This document shows positions 41,185-50,846 of a stretch of 64,000 nucleotides of DNA, one piece after another. The notes beneath the pieces were generated by a model, which searched no databases, was not told the DNA's origin, and saw only the letters and a program-made list of their open reading frames with translations. The position numbers were made by a program, and so were the translations under genes. How positions within the stretch are numbered: position 1 is the stretch's first letter; each line of letters begins with the position of its first letter. Location of the stretch: contig NC_080710.1 of NCBI RefSeq assembly GCF_019097595.1, positions 10,532,780 to 10,596,779 on the forward strand, read 5' to 3'. This DNA is from Hemibagrus wyckioides (taxonomy: Eukaryota > Chordata > Actinopteri > Siluriformes > Bagridae).

Positions 41185-42317
41185 CCCCCCCTGCTCTCTA
41201 ATTTCATTGTGTAACTGAGAGGTGATGTTTTTTTGCACTTGTGCAGAGGAACACTTCATTCTCTGTGAGTAGATAAGGACTCACTTCTATCCAGCGTAGC
41301 CTGCGTGCCAATTTGGCCTAGAGAAACAAAAGTCCAGATATGGAATCAGTCCTCCCACACAGGCAAAGGCACTGCGATCCAAAAATGACTTGCTCGTCTT
41401 CTTCTAGAGATTTATGTAACCACGTCATAATAAGGTGGAAATTCTCCTTCCCACTGCGAACATCCCAATCAGCATCTGGCTGTCCTCAGCTCCACCGTGA
41501 CCACTGCATTTACTGATCATTGCTGAGTTTATTTACGTCTAACCCCATGAGCAGATCCACGTGTAGGAGGCTTGACGACTAACGTAATGCTTCAGCTGAA
41601 CAGATTCCTTTCAATTTCAGAGGAAAAGCAAATACAAGTTTCGACAATTTAAAAAATCAATAAGTAAATAAACAACAGTATACTCTTCTGTTCATGTGAA
41701 TTCACTGAGTTAATTTTTTTTACTGTGTCCCTTTCTGTCCCTATCCCACTTTTTTTCTCCTTTCTGTTTTTTTCTCTTTTTTCTCTTAGTGCACTCAGTG
41801 TGGGAAGCGTTTTCGGCAGCTTCCCCACCTGCAGGACCACGAGCGTATCCATAGTGGCGAGCGGCCTTTTGTGTGTTGGGTCTGCGGGAAGAGCTTTAGC
41901 GTGGCAGCGCGGTTAGCCGAGCACGCCCGGGTGCACAGTGGTGAGCGCCCTTTTGCTTGCCCTCGTTGCCCCACTGCCTTCCGCTCGCGCCCCAATCTCC
42001 ACAAACACCTCCGCCTGCACGCTGGTGACCTCAGTGACCCCATTACCGAAGCCACAGCAGACCAGGACTCGGCCGTGCAGACCATCCTTCTGGTGCAGGA
42101 AGCCGCCTCACCTACGTCCTCCCTGGCCACGGCGTCTACCTCCACCGCTGTCCCCATCATTCAGGAGGGCACGCTGATGCCTGAGCAGCACGGTGCCTCT
42201 GTGGTGTTCCTCCATAACAACATCGCAATGCCTGCAGTTACCATGCCCGCCATATCAGTGGTGGCCGGCCAAGAAGTCCCGCACACCATCGAGTTCATTA
42301 TAGAGGAGACTGTGTAG
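28276..42317 (+). CDS. 18-finger C2H2 zinc-finger protein, ZNF574/ZNF526 family
   Basis: Coding exons 28276-28437, 31226-32627, 34269-34722, 36922-37016, 38584-39014 and 41790-42317 join in phase to 1023 residues plus TAG. The start follows an acceptor (TTCTCTTAGGCTGCCATGG) in good context. I count 18 fingers. Fingers 1 (C9, C12, H25, C29) and 2 (from C84) are CCHC variants separated by linker. Two related pairs lie at about 236-290 and 440-490. Fingers 7-18 follow to about residue 906, with finger 10 split by an intron. Finger 14 has four residues between its cysteines. An acidic Pro/Glu-rich region (about 105-230) and a Val/Thr-rich tail ending EFIIEETV have no finger. The last four fingers (FRQLPHLQDH, FSVAARLAEH, FRSRPNLHKH) resemble the end of ZNF574, while position next to gsk3a recalls ZNF526, so I assign no symbol. 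It is probably a nuclear DNA-binding regulator with unknown targets. Confidence 0.88.
28438..31225 (+). other. Intron 1 of the coding part of the second zinc-finger gene
   Basis: Directly after the donor lies a TC run (28446-28486) followed by a CA run (to about 28521). The rest is AT-rich. The long frames in it show no known protein. No mobile element is clearly recognised. Confidence 0.5.
28446..28521 (+). repeat. TC then CA dinucleotide microsatellite
   Basis: About 20 TC units followed by about 15 CA units, starting only eight bases after an exon donor site. Length variation here could affect splicing of the first coding exon. Confidence 0.95.
32628..34268 (+). other. Intron 2 of the second zinc-finger gene
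   Basis: Contains the SINE listed at 33350-33630. The rest is AT-rich and has no other recognisable feature. The acceptor is CCCCTCAG at 34268. Confidence 0.5.
33350..33630 (+). repeat. tRNA-derived SINE
   Basis: Starts GGTATGGTGGTTTAGTGGTT, followed by a B-box-like GGGTTCAAATCCCGCCTCC. The body has GGGTACTCCAGTTTCCTCTC and TGGCATCTCTAAATTGTCCT, and the tail ends AGGATAAGCACTACCAAAAT. These are the hallmark words of a widespread teleost SINE. The copy is diverged. Confidence 0.85.
34723..36921 (+). other. Intron 3 of the second zinc-finger gene
   Basis: This 2.2 kb intron splits finger 10 between its third and fourth zinc ligands. It is AT-rich. No repeat family or coding frame with recognisable content is seen. 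Confidence 0.5.
37073..37560 (+). mobile_element. Decayed Tc1-like element in intron 4 of the zinc-finger gene
   Basis: Left end CACCATGGCCAAACATTTGT, then GGACACCTG; right end the inverted AGGTGTCCACAATATTTTGA. Inside, the remnants CCTGTTCCAGCATGACGATC and CCTGCACAGAACCCCACTGA correspond to the QHD and PQNP-type catalytic parts of a Tc1 transposase. They are shifted and stop-ridden. Same family as 9540-9900. Confidence 0.75.
37561..38310 (+). other. Remainder of intron 4 of the second zinc-finger gene
   Basis: Unique-looking sequence with one GA run (38052-38082). No gene is seen. The reiterated acceptor-like repeats that follow are listed separately. Confidence 0.4.
38311..38583 (+). repeat. 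Reiterated splice-acceptor-like segments before exon 5
   Basis: Pyrimidine tract plus AG plus ATAAG occurs at 38318, 38386 and 38443, a weaker version (CTAG plus ATTTATG) at 38519, and the true one at 38584. The copy at 38386 repeats the exon start ATAAGGAACCT exactly before diverging. TTTGAACCTCT recurs at about 38351 and 38554. Unit length is 57-76 bases. A CT run (38471-38518) lies in the fourth unit. Confidence 0.65.
39015..41789 (+). other. Intron 5 of the second zinc-finger gene
   Basis: AT-rich, with an ATA/ATT run (39908-39950), a GA run (40464-40478), an A tract (40750-40767) and a CT run with C tract (41138-41191). Some SINE-like or transposon debris may be present (for example GGGTCAGTCATTGTACAAAT near 39515), but nothing firm is seen. 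Confidence 0.45.
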
Positions 42318-42740
42318 AGAGAGGAAGGAGGGGGTGAAGGGAATGGAATGGAAAGGAGACAGAGAGAGATTGGAGGAATTTGTGAAATGGCTTCAGAGAT
42401 GGGCACAGAGATAACTTGAGGCTATCTAGTCACGAAAGAGAAGGAAAGAGAATGAGCTGAGGTTAAAACCTTACAGGATAAAAACCTTTCTTTCTGTACG
42501 TGTAGAAAAGAAAATGTTAGCTGATCCTCGGCTTAAATAGCTGTTACTTTTTTGGGACTAGCAGACCCAGAACTCATCGACTACACTGAAATTATAAGGA
42601 GGAAAATCGAGCATGGCATTTATGATCTTGTATATATTTGCACCACTCTGTCCTCAATTGAGTTCATCATTATTACCTTTGGCATGAGTTGCTCATAAAG
42701 TTTATAGTGTGTGTTTTTAATAAAACTATTTGGCTTCCTG
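42318..42740 (+). other. 3' UTR of the second zinc-finger gene
   Basis: Follows the TAG at 42315-42317. It opens GA-rich and ends near AATAAA at 42719-42724. This gives a compact 3' UTR of about 420 bases, and the transposon begins about 150 bases after the signal. Confidence 0.65.
42719..42724 (+). terminator. Polyadenylation signal of the second zinc-finger gene
   Basis: Canonical AATAAA about 400 bases after the stop. It is followed by a T/G-containing stretch (GGCTTCCTGGGGTTCCTCTG), compatible with a cleavage region. Confidence 0.6.
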
Positions 42741-42870
42741 GGGTTCCTCTGCTTGATTTATTCGATAAACACAGACATGATCATGTTTACCACACATCCC
42801 TTTCGCCTTTTTTTAAACTCGGCATCAATGATGAATGGGTATTTAGTATGGATAGATCATATTGAACATA

Positions 42871-44118
42871 CACTATATAGCCAAAATTATTCGCTCACCC
42901 ATCCAAATAATCAGAATCAGGTGTTCCAATCACTTCCATGGCCACAGGTGTATAAAATCAAGCACCTAGGCATGCAGACTGTTTTTACAAACATTTGTGA
43001 AAGAATGGGTCGCTCTCAGGAGCTCAGTGAATTCCAGCGTGGAACTGTGATAGGATGCCACCTGTGCAACAAATCCAGTCGTGAAATTTCCTCGCTCCTA
43101 AATATTCCACAGTCAACTGTCAGCTGTATTATAAGAACGTGCAAGTGTTTGGGAACGACAGCAACTCAGCCACGAAGTGGTAGGCCACGTAAACTGACGG
43201 AGCGGGGTCAGCGGATGCTGAGGCGCATAGTGCGAAGAGGTCGCCAACTTTCTGCAGAGTCAATTGCTACAGACCTCCAAACTTCATGTGGCCTTCAGAT
43301 TAGCTCAAGAACAGTGCGCAGAGAGCTTCATGGAATGGGTTTCCATGGCAGAGCAGCTGCATCCAAGCCATACATCACCAAGTGCAATGCAAAGCGTCGG
43401 ATGCAGTGGTGTAAAGCACGCCGCCACTGGACTCTAGAGCAGTGGAGACGCGTTCTCTGGAGTGACGAATCGCGCTTCTCCATCTGGCAATCTGATGGAC
43501 GAGTCTGGGTTTGGCCGTTGCCAGGAGAACGGTACTTGTCTGACTGCATTGTGCCAAGTGTAAAGTTTGGTGGAGGGGGGATTATGGTGTGGGGTTGTTT
43601 TTCAGGAGCTGGGCTTGGCCCCTTAGTTCCACTGAAAGGAACTCTGAATGCTTCAGCATACCAAGACATTTTGGACAATTCCATGCTCCCAACTTTGTGG
43701 GAACAGTTTGGAGCTGGCCCCTTCCTCTTCCAACATGACTGTGCACCAGTGCACAAAGCAAGGTCCATAAAGACATGGATGACAGAGTCTGGTGTGGATG
43801 AACTTGACTGGCCTGCACAGAGTCCTGACCTCAACCCGATAGAACACCTTTGGGATGAATTAGAGCGGAGACTGAGAGCCAGGCCTTCTCGTCCAACATC
43901 AGTGTGTGACCTCACAAATGCGCTTCTGGAAGAATGGTCAAAAATTCCCATAAACACACTCCTAAACCTTGTGGACAGCCTTCCCAGAAGAGTTGAAGCT
44001 GTTATAGCTGCAAAGGGTGGACCGACGTCATATTGAACCCTATGGATTAGGAATGGGATGTCACTTAAGTTCATATGTGAGTCAAGGCAGGTGAGCGAAT
44101 ACTTTTGGCAATATAGTG
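42871..44118 (+). mobile_element. Complete Tc1/mariner transposon with intact ORF
   Basis: 1248 bases flanked by TA target duplications (42869-42870 and 44119-44120). The left terminal repeat reads CACTATATAGCCAAAATTAT and on through TCGCTCACC. The right end is its near-perfect inverse (GGTGAGCGAATACTTTTGGC, then AATATAGTG), with only two or three differences over about 29 bases. It carries one uninterrupted transposase gene. The good match of the ends and the open frame point to recent activity. Confidence 0.95.
43005..44036 (+). CDS. Tc1-family transposase, full length
   Basis: Cut-and-paste transposase of the Tc1/mariner superfamily; it binds the element's own terminal repeats and inserts at TA. 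343 residues from the ATG at 43005, the usual size for the family. The upstream extension of the frame is not counted because the ATG sits right after the terminal repeat region. Paired helix-turn-helix DNA-binding parts cover about 1-110 ([20 protein letters not shown], then a GRPRK linker motif). The catalytic DD34E triad is visible as Asp in WSDESRF, Asp in [11 protein letters not shown] and Glu in [16 protein letters not shown] glycine-rich box is present as [11 protein letters not shown]. There are no stops or frameshifts, so the protein could be active. It lies about 690 bases downstream of the zinc-finger gene's stop, in the same orientation. Confidence 0.95.
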   Translation: MGRSQELSEFQRGTVIGCHLCNKSSREISSLLNIPQSTVSCIIRTCKCLGTTATQPRSGRPRKLTERGQRMLRRIVRRGRQLSAESIATDLQTSCGLQISSRTVRRELHGMGFHGRAAASKPYITKCNAKRRMQWCKARRHWTLEQWRRVLWSDESRFSIWQSDGRVWVWPLPGERYLSDCIVPSVKFGGGGIMVWGCFSGAGLGPLVPLKGTLNASAYQDILDNSMLPTLWEQFGAGPFLFQHDCAPVHKARSIKTWMTESGVDELDWPAQSPDLNPIEHLWDELERRLRARPSRPTSVCDLTNALLEEWSKIPINTLLNLVDSLPRRVEAVIAAKGGPTSY

Positions 44119-44285
44119 TATCAGATGGGTCAGAGATCTTATTCAGAAAAAAATAAAAGGTACTAATTGTAAAATAGACATTTATTTACTTTTAACTTTG
44201 TTTCTGTAGTATTTGATGTTACTTCTGACTGGCACTTATGAAAACATTTTCTTAATATGTATAAATCAATAAATAAATATCGAAC

Positions 44286-44811
44286 AGGCATAACATTATG
44301 ACCACCTGCGTAATATTATGTTGGTCCCCCTTTTGCTGCCAAAACAGCCCTGACCTGTCATGCACTCTGTATTCTGACACCTTTCTATCAGAACCAGCAT
44401 TAACTTCTTCAGCAATTTGAGCAACAGTAGCTCGTCTGTTGGATCGGATCACACGGGTCAGCCTTCACTCCTCGCGTGCATCAATGAACCTTGGCCACCC
44501 ATGACCCTGTCACCAGTTCACCACTGTTCCTTCCTTGGACCACTATTGATAGAAACTGACCACTGCAGACCGGGAACACCCCACAAGAGCTGCAGTTTTG
44601 GAGATGCTCTGATCCAGTCGTCTAGCCATCACAATTTGGTCGTTGTCAAATTCGCTCAAATCCTTACACTTGTCCATTTTTCCTGCTTCTAACACATCAA
44701 CTTTGAGGACAAAATGTTCACTTGCTGCCTAATATATCCCACCCACTAACAGGTGCCATGATGAGGAGATAATCAGTGTTATACACTGGCACTGCTCATA
44801 ATGTTATGCCT
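44286..44811 (-). mobile_element. Short Tc1-like element (family A), both ends present
   Basis: 526 bases with inverted ends CAGGCATAACATTATGACCA and TGCTCATAATGTTATGCCTG. The minus strand encodes only the start of a transposase, up to the helix-turn-helix and the following WSKEGT-like part, and then jumps to the other end. The catalytic half is deleted, so it can only move in trans. Confidence 0.85.
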
Positions 44812-44954
44812 GTATATATATATAAAATAAAACTAAGATGATGTACACACGTAGAATCCCTTTTTCTGTCATTATCATAAGAAAGCTCTAACTTTCAAAA
44901 GAGACAGATGGTTGATAACCTGCAAAAAAAAAAAGTTTTCACCCCGTTTCCAAA

Positions 44955-45240
44955 TTAGTTGCCATCAACAAAATGTTTCCACCCACAGAACTGTTGCTCA
45001 GTCAGTGTTTGTTTTTTGCACCATTCTGTGTAAGCACTAGAGACTATTGTGTGTGAAAATCCCAGAAGATCAGCAGTTTCTGAAACACTCGAACCAGTCC
45101 ATCTGGCACTAACATCCATGCCACCATCAAAGTCACAGACATCAGACTTTTTCTTCACTCTCATGTTTGATGTGAACATTAACTGAAGCTCTTGACCTGT
45201 ATCTCTGTGATTAGATAACTGCATGAATGAGCAGGTGTTT
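44955..45240. mobile_element. Fragment of DNA transposon family B
   Basis: Carries GTGTGTGAAAATCCCAGAAG, ATCAGCAGTTTCTGAAACAC and TGATGTGAACATTAACTGAA, the same series as in 49240-49400. It ends at AATGAGCAGGTGTTTATTTA. Only one end is present, and there is no open frame of the transposase. Confidence 0.65.
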
Positions 45241-46000
45241 ATTTAAACCAAAAAACAAAAAAGATCGAGGCACTATCAAAACAAGGCCAGGGCAAAGTTC
45301 TGGAAATTTTTGGTAATAAAATAATACATTTTGAACGTTCCATAGAGCACCAGTTCCAGAAAATGGAAATAATATGGCATGACAGTGACTAGGGCTAGAG
45401 GAGGCTACTTAACAAAACTCTACTGACCAGGTAAAGATGGGATTAGTAAGAAAAACCACTAAGAGTGCAAGAGGAAAGAGCTGGAGTGATGGGAGGAACT
45501 GTTTACAGGATAACCACAGCCTGGACATTATAGAAGAGTGTCAAACTGCTTAAATTACCATTTAGATTTGGCAAAAAAAAAGATATGCTGAATATCTTTT
45601 TAAAGACAGGGTGCTGAAGTCATTGCTCCGCAGCCTGAAAACACCGTCCTCACAGTAGTAGCATCATGTTACCTTTGGCATGTAGGTGGTTTGATATAGA
45701 AAGAAGAAAAAATCTGTCCTTCTGTGGGGAAGGGGGTTTGCTGACATGGTTTGTGTCTATACACGCATTCTCAGTGATGACCTTTACCTTCCATGCTGAA
45801 ACATTTCTACCCTGATATAAGACTGCTCTCTTCCAGGATGTCAGTGACCCCATCCACATGACACAATGGCTGACTGAATGGCTGTATAAGCATGAAAACT
45901 TAAATATAATCGTATGCTCTGGCCTTTAGATTCACCAGATTATAATCCAATTGAACACCAGTGGAAGGTTTTGAACTGACAACCTTCGATGTCGAAACAC
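45241..46000 (+). mobile_element. Probable old Tc1-like transposase remnant
   Basis: Near 45930-45965 the frame reads DSPDYNPIEHQW, the signature around the third catalytic residue of Tc1 transposases, and the sequence before it is compatible with a decayed transposase. The ends could not be defined. Stops and shifts are frequent. Confidence 0.5.
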
Positions 46001-47735
46001 CAGCTGAGGGAATGTGTTTTGGAAAAATCCCTCCGGCCTCCAGCGTGATTCAGTTCAGTGTAAAATGTACACCAGTGTGTATTGAATATACACCAGTGTG
46101 CTGCTCTTTAGTCTTTTGTTTATTCCCCATTTTGTCACACATATATAACGTTTGTGTGGATTAAAAAACAACCTTTACAGAAGCCCAAGGAGTGTCTCGT
46201 ACAATCAGTACAAACAGCTTCAAATACATTTCTATTACTATCACCCTGATTATTTAACCTTTACGCCGTCCCTCTGATATCTAAGAGCCTATAAATACAC
46301 GTCCGTGAGATGACCATGAGCGAGGATGCTGAGGCAGCTGAAAACCTGCTGACCCTACAATACACTAGTGTATTACAATAAACTCACCCACGCAGATCCA
46401 AGTGTGTGTGTGTGTGTGTGTATGTGCAGGGTAGTAGGAGGGTAGTTGGCATGTGTGATAAATGCATTATTTTAATGATGACGCTCTTCTACGGTTCAGA
46501 CCTCACACGGATGCTGCCGCTCGTCTTGTGTTTGTCAGCATGTAGTCGATTAGATGCCACTTAAGGAAATGTATTGCTGCCACAGAACTGTGGCCTTTAC
46601 AAATGAGCAGTGTTCATGGCCTTCTTTGGCCTATAGCTGTGTGTGTGTGTGTGTGTTTAAATGACCAGTGTTCAACTAGTTCCAGACACTGCATCAAATT
46701 GTTCAGTATGTTAAGCTTGTTTTTTTTGTTTTTTGTCATTGCATCTCTTTCAATCTCTCACTCTCTCCTTCTCTGCAGTGTGTCTCTTGCTGAGGTGGCT
46801 GTACCTGCTGTGGCTTGCCCTGACTTTGACAAAGTGTTCCCCCTATGTGTTGTGTGTGTGTGTGTGTGCATTAGATCTATACTGCTTTCTATGTTATTAT
46901 GCAGTAGTGTGTATAAGCGCAATATCACTAGCGGCATGGTCAGGGCGCTTTGATCCTTTAGTGATGATCATAAGAAGCTTTTGTGGAAAAAAAAAGCAGT
47001 AACATTGCTGGAAGGTCACAAAATTGGCTCTCTTACAGACCTGGGATTTGAACCCACAACCTTTTGATTATTATCTCTGAGCTCGAACTGCTTTGTATGA
47101 AAATGTGAGAGCGCTATCATGTTTATCCTTGAGTGTTAATGGAACGTGTGTTGCTCGTGTGCCTTTCAGAATGTGTGTGTGTGTGTGTGTATGTACCCAG
47201 TTGATGGTTTTCCACGCTTGTCTGGCCATGTACGCCATTTCTCTCTGTCTCTCTCTCCTTTATGCTAGCACATACACTCACCCCTGTTCCCCTCCTGTTT
47301 TGTTCACCTTGCCTCTCCCCTTTCCTCTTTCCCTCTCTTCCCTTCCCTTCCCTTCCCTTTTCCCCCTCCCTCTTCCTCTCTCTCTCTCTCTCTCTCTCTC
47401 ACTCATTGATAGTAGAGACGATGTGACTGGAATACTGAGTATCTAATCATTATTCCACTAGTGAGGCACAGCGCACAGACAGAATGCCAATTCTGCTGGT
47501 CTCTCCCTCTCTCTCTCCCTCGCTTATCTTCCCATCCCCTCCCTCTCTCCCACGCTTTCTCTCTATCCCCTGCTGTGTCCCCAGGTTTCTGTGTTATCTA
47601 GGCAAAGGTTAACATTAAAACCTCAAAGACGTGAGGATTAAGGGGACACAGGGCTGGGTTTTTTTTTATGTATCTTCGCATGCATAAAAGGAAGGGCTTG
47701 CAAACACTTACATCCCAGCACAGTGCTATTGTTTG

Positions 47736-47772
<37 letters not shown>

Positions 47773-48175
47773 TGCCAGTATGAGGAATTTGTATGTATTG
47801 CATAAAAAGAGTATTCTGCACTAAGCTGATACTGAAGCACTGAGGGAAAAGAGGAGAGGAGAGTAGCATCAGTGTGTATGGAGAGAGAGAGAGAAGTGAA
47901 GAGCACTGCTGCATGACAACAGGTGTAGATGACAACAGTAATTAAGGAGACATGCATTCAAGGGCGCGGGTGTGTGCCTTCATTGCCCGTTTTAAAAAGA
48001 TTACACTAAACAGTTCTGCGAAAAGGCGGACAGGAGGGATGAAATAGAAAAACTGCAAATAGTGAAATGATAAATTAAATTAATTGGCTGAAAAAACAAT
48101 ATATTTATTATGTGGTGCCTGTGAGTTATTTCCAAAAGGGAGATAGTGAACTTGATTATCTGGCTGGATAATATA
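46001..48175. other. Spacer with many GT and CT runs, no gene recognised
   Basis: GT runs at about 46401-46421, 46640-46657, 46853-46869, 47176-47191 and 47741-47767, plus CT-rich stretches at 47225-47400. A tRNA-like scrap, GGATTTGAACCCACAACC, lies near 47045. The longest frames are low-complexity and not convincing. Confidence 0.5.
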
Positions 48176-48179
48176 CAAT

Positions 48180-49487
48180 TACAATAATTTGCCACTTTAA
48201 TAGAAACACCTGTGCCCTTGCTCATTTGTGCAATTTTCCAATCAGCCAATCAGGTAGCTGCAGTGCAATACATACTTTCATACAGATATGGGCCAAGAGC
48301 TTCAGAAACTGTTCAAATCGGAATAGATGAAAAAATTGTGATCTCAACCGAGCCTAGACTGTTGATCTAGGATTTTCATGCACAACAGTATCTAGTGTTT
48401 ACCCAAAATCTTGCAAAGAACCACTGAGCAGCTGAACTGTGAGCAGAAATGCTCACAGCTTATTGACGAGAGCGGTCATATGAGAATCCCCAGACTGATT
48501 TAAGCTGACCAAGGAGGATACGATAACTCAAATCATCACTCCGTACAGCCATGGTGAGTAGAAAAGAATCTCAAAACACACAACATTTCAAGCTCAGCAG
48601 ATCATACTGGTTTCCATTCATCAGTCATCAAGCAGGAATCTGTGACACTGCAATGTTAAAGACTGGAAGAACAACACCTGGTTTATAACTGTCCAGTTTG
48701 GCTGAGACTGTGCCTACTGCAGCCTCGCATTCAGATTCAGTTCATTTTCATGTGCATAAAGAATGCTTTGAGCTTTTATATATAATGAAATTCTTGTACA
48801 CTTCTATCCAGACACAGCGCAAGCATGCAAAAAGTGAACTCTTGCGTTGCAGAAAAAGTTACAAACTGTACATTTTGATGAAACTAAATAGAGAAAAAAA
48901 ATAGTAGACTGTCAACAATGTATTCAGTCATAAAGTGGGAGATATTGCACATACAGTACATGGGCAGTAAGAGTCTGATATCAGTTCTGTCCATCAGTCA
49001 GAGTCCAGTGTGAATGTAGTGATAAATGATAAAGCATGGAGGATAGAGTAAGTTGTGCTTGTGGTGGTGTTATTGGTTAGCGTTAAAGAAGATGCGATCC
49101 TGCTGCCTGCTGGTGTGGAAACTCGTGCATATTGTTGTAGTCCATCTGCATGGTTTTGAGCTCAACATTGTAAAGAGTAGTTATTGAGAGTTATTTATCA
49201 TAGACCAACTTGAACTAGAATTTCTGGCTCACCTCTAGAAACTATTGCATGTGAAAATCCCAAGAGATCCGCAGTTTCTGAAATACTGAAACCAGCCTGT
49301 CGGGCACTGGCAGCCATAGCAGAGTCAAAGTCACTGAAATGAGGTTTTTTTTCCCCTCATTCTGTTGTGTGTTGTTTGTGAACATTAACTGAAGATCTGT
49401 ACTGGCATTGATTTATGCATCACCCTGCCGTCAAATGATTGACTAATGGGATAATCAAATTCCTAATAAATTAATTGCTGAGTGTAC
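48180..49487. mobile_element. DNA transposon family B, long copy with foreign insert
   Basis: The left end is TTGCCACTTTAATAGAAACA and the right end the inverted CCTAATAAATTAATTGCTGA. It contains the AAAATCCCAAGAGATCCGCA and TGTGAACATTAACTGAAGAT words of the family, plus CAGCCATGGTGAGTAGAAAA near 48546. Roughly 48710-49180 is not seen in other copies and begins TCAGATTCAGTTCATTTTCA, so it is probably a second element inserted inside. No intact transposase is seen. Confidence 0.65.
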
Positions 49488-49659
49488 ATGTCAAAGATAA
49501 TATTCGGGTAAATATATGACATATAAAGTGTTTTCTTGTGTTTTCTTCTCTAAGGATTTCTTATTTTAATCCCATTTTTTCATTAAAAAGATGGAAGAAG
49601 AGCCAGCAAATAAAAAAAAAAAGTGCTTCTACAATATTTACATATATTCATTATGCTGA

Positions 49660-50010
49660 TGCTTTTCCAAAGCTCTGGCAGAATCCAATACAATCAAAGA
49701 GCAGAGGAGTTGAAGGTTAATGTTGTTGAAATGCCCAGAGATTTGAACTTACAGCCTTCTGATCCACCACAGTCTTATAAACTGAGCCACTACTGCCTCC
49801 TAATTAGGGATGACAATGAGGTATTGTGGTGACTTAGTAACATTAAATCATTTCGCATCAGTATCAGTTTTCAATTGAAAGAGGATTCAGTCTAGTCTGT
49901 TGAGAGTCAGTGGTCTAGACCAAGGATTAACCTGTGGCCTTCTGGTATATTTGAGCTCTTTTAACCACTAACACAGAATCTTAATCACTACTCCCCACTG
50001 CCTTCTAATG
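49660..50010 (-). repeat. Degenerate tRNA-related SINE debris
   Basis: Two tRNA-like scraps on the minus strand. One reads GAGATTTGAACTTACAGCCT in plus orientation followed by AACTGAGCCACTACTGCC. The other lies near 49925-50000, with ACCTGTGGCCTTCTGG and TTAATCACTACTCCCCACTG. Both resemble the inverted head of teleost SINEs but are strongly diverged. Confidence 0.45.
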
Positions 50011-50161
50011 AGGGCAGATGATTTTATCCAAGCAGTTGTGAAATGCATTTGGTTGAAATCCTCACGGTGGTTCTATGGCAGGTTTCTGACCTGAGCTCAA
50101 AGCCTTTCGGTCACTAGCACAGCATGTGTCCATCTATGGAAGTATGTTGATTTACTTGGTG

Positions 50162-50705
50162 TCCACATATGCATGGGTTTTGGTGTAATGGTTTATTCTG
50201 TGTCCACATGTGTATGGGTTTTGGTGTAATGGTTTATTCTGTGTCCACATGTGCATGGGTTTTGGTGTAATGGTTTATTCTGTGTCCACATGTGCATGGG
50301 TTTTGGTGTAATGGTTTGTTCTGTGTCCACATGTGTATGGGTTTTGGTGTAATGGTTTATTCTGTGTCCACATGTGCATGGGTTTTGGTGTAATGGTTTA
50401 TTCTGTGTCCACATGTGTATGGGTTTTGGTGTAATGGTTTATTCTGTGTCCACATGTGCATGGGTTTTGGTGTAATGGTTTATTCTGTGTCCACATGTGC
50501 ATGGGTTTTGGTGTAATGGTTTATTCTGTGTCCACATGTGCATGGGTTTTGGTGTAATGGTTTATTCTGTGTCCACATGTGCATGGGTTTTGGTGTAATG
50601 GTTTATTCTGTGTCCACATGTGCATGGGTTTTGGTGTAATGGTTTATTCTGTGTCCACATGTGCATGGGTTTTGGTGTAATGGTTTATTCTGTGTCCACA
50701 TGCAA
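50162..50705. repeat. Minisatellite of 41-bp units
   Basis: About 13 copies with a period of exactly 41 bases (starts at 50173, 50214, 50255 and so on). The unit contains ATGGGTTTTGGTGTAATGGT and then TTATTCTGTGTCCACATGTG. Units differ mainly at one position (GTG followed by T or C). They share TAATGGT and GTCCACATGTG with the 35-bp array that follows. Confidence 0.95.
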
Positions 50706-50846
50706 ATTTGTGTTGGTATGATGTGACACCATTTGAAAGCATATGGTGTAATATAATCTGTGTCTATATGTGATATGTAAATGTGCAATGCTGTAATGGT
50801 GTAATCCACAAGTGAATGTGCGTAAGTGTACACAAGTGGATGTGCA

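Noticed and set aside
43328..44074. 248-codon minus-strand frame opposite the transposase
   Set aside because: It is a shadow of the intact transposase gene, whose plus-strand frame carries all family motifs.
46603..47446. Overlapping plus-strand frames rich in Val, Cys, Leu and Ser
   Set aside because: They are produced by GT and CT dinucleotide runs.
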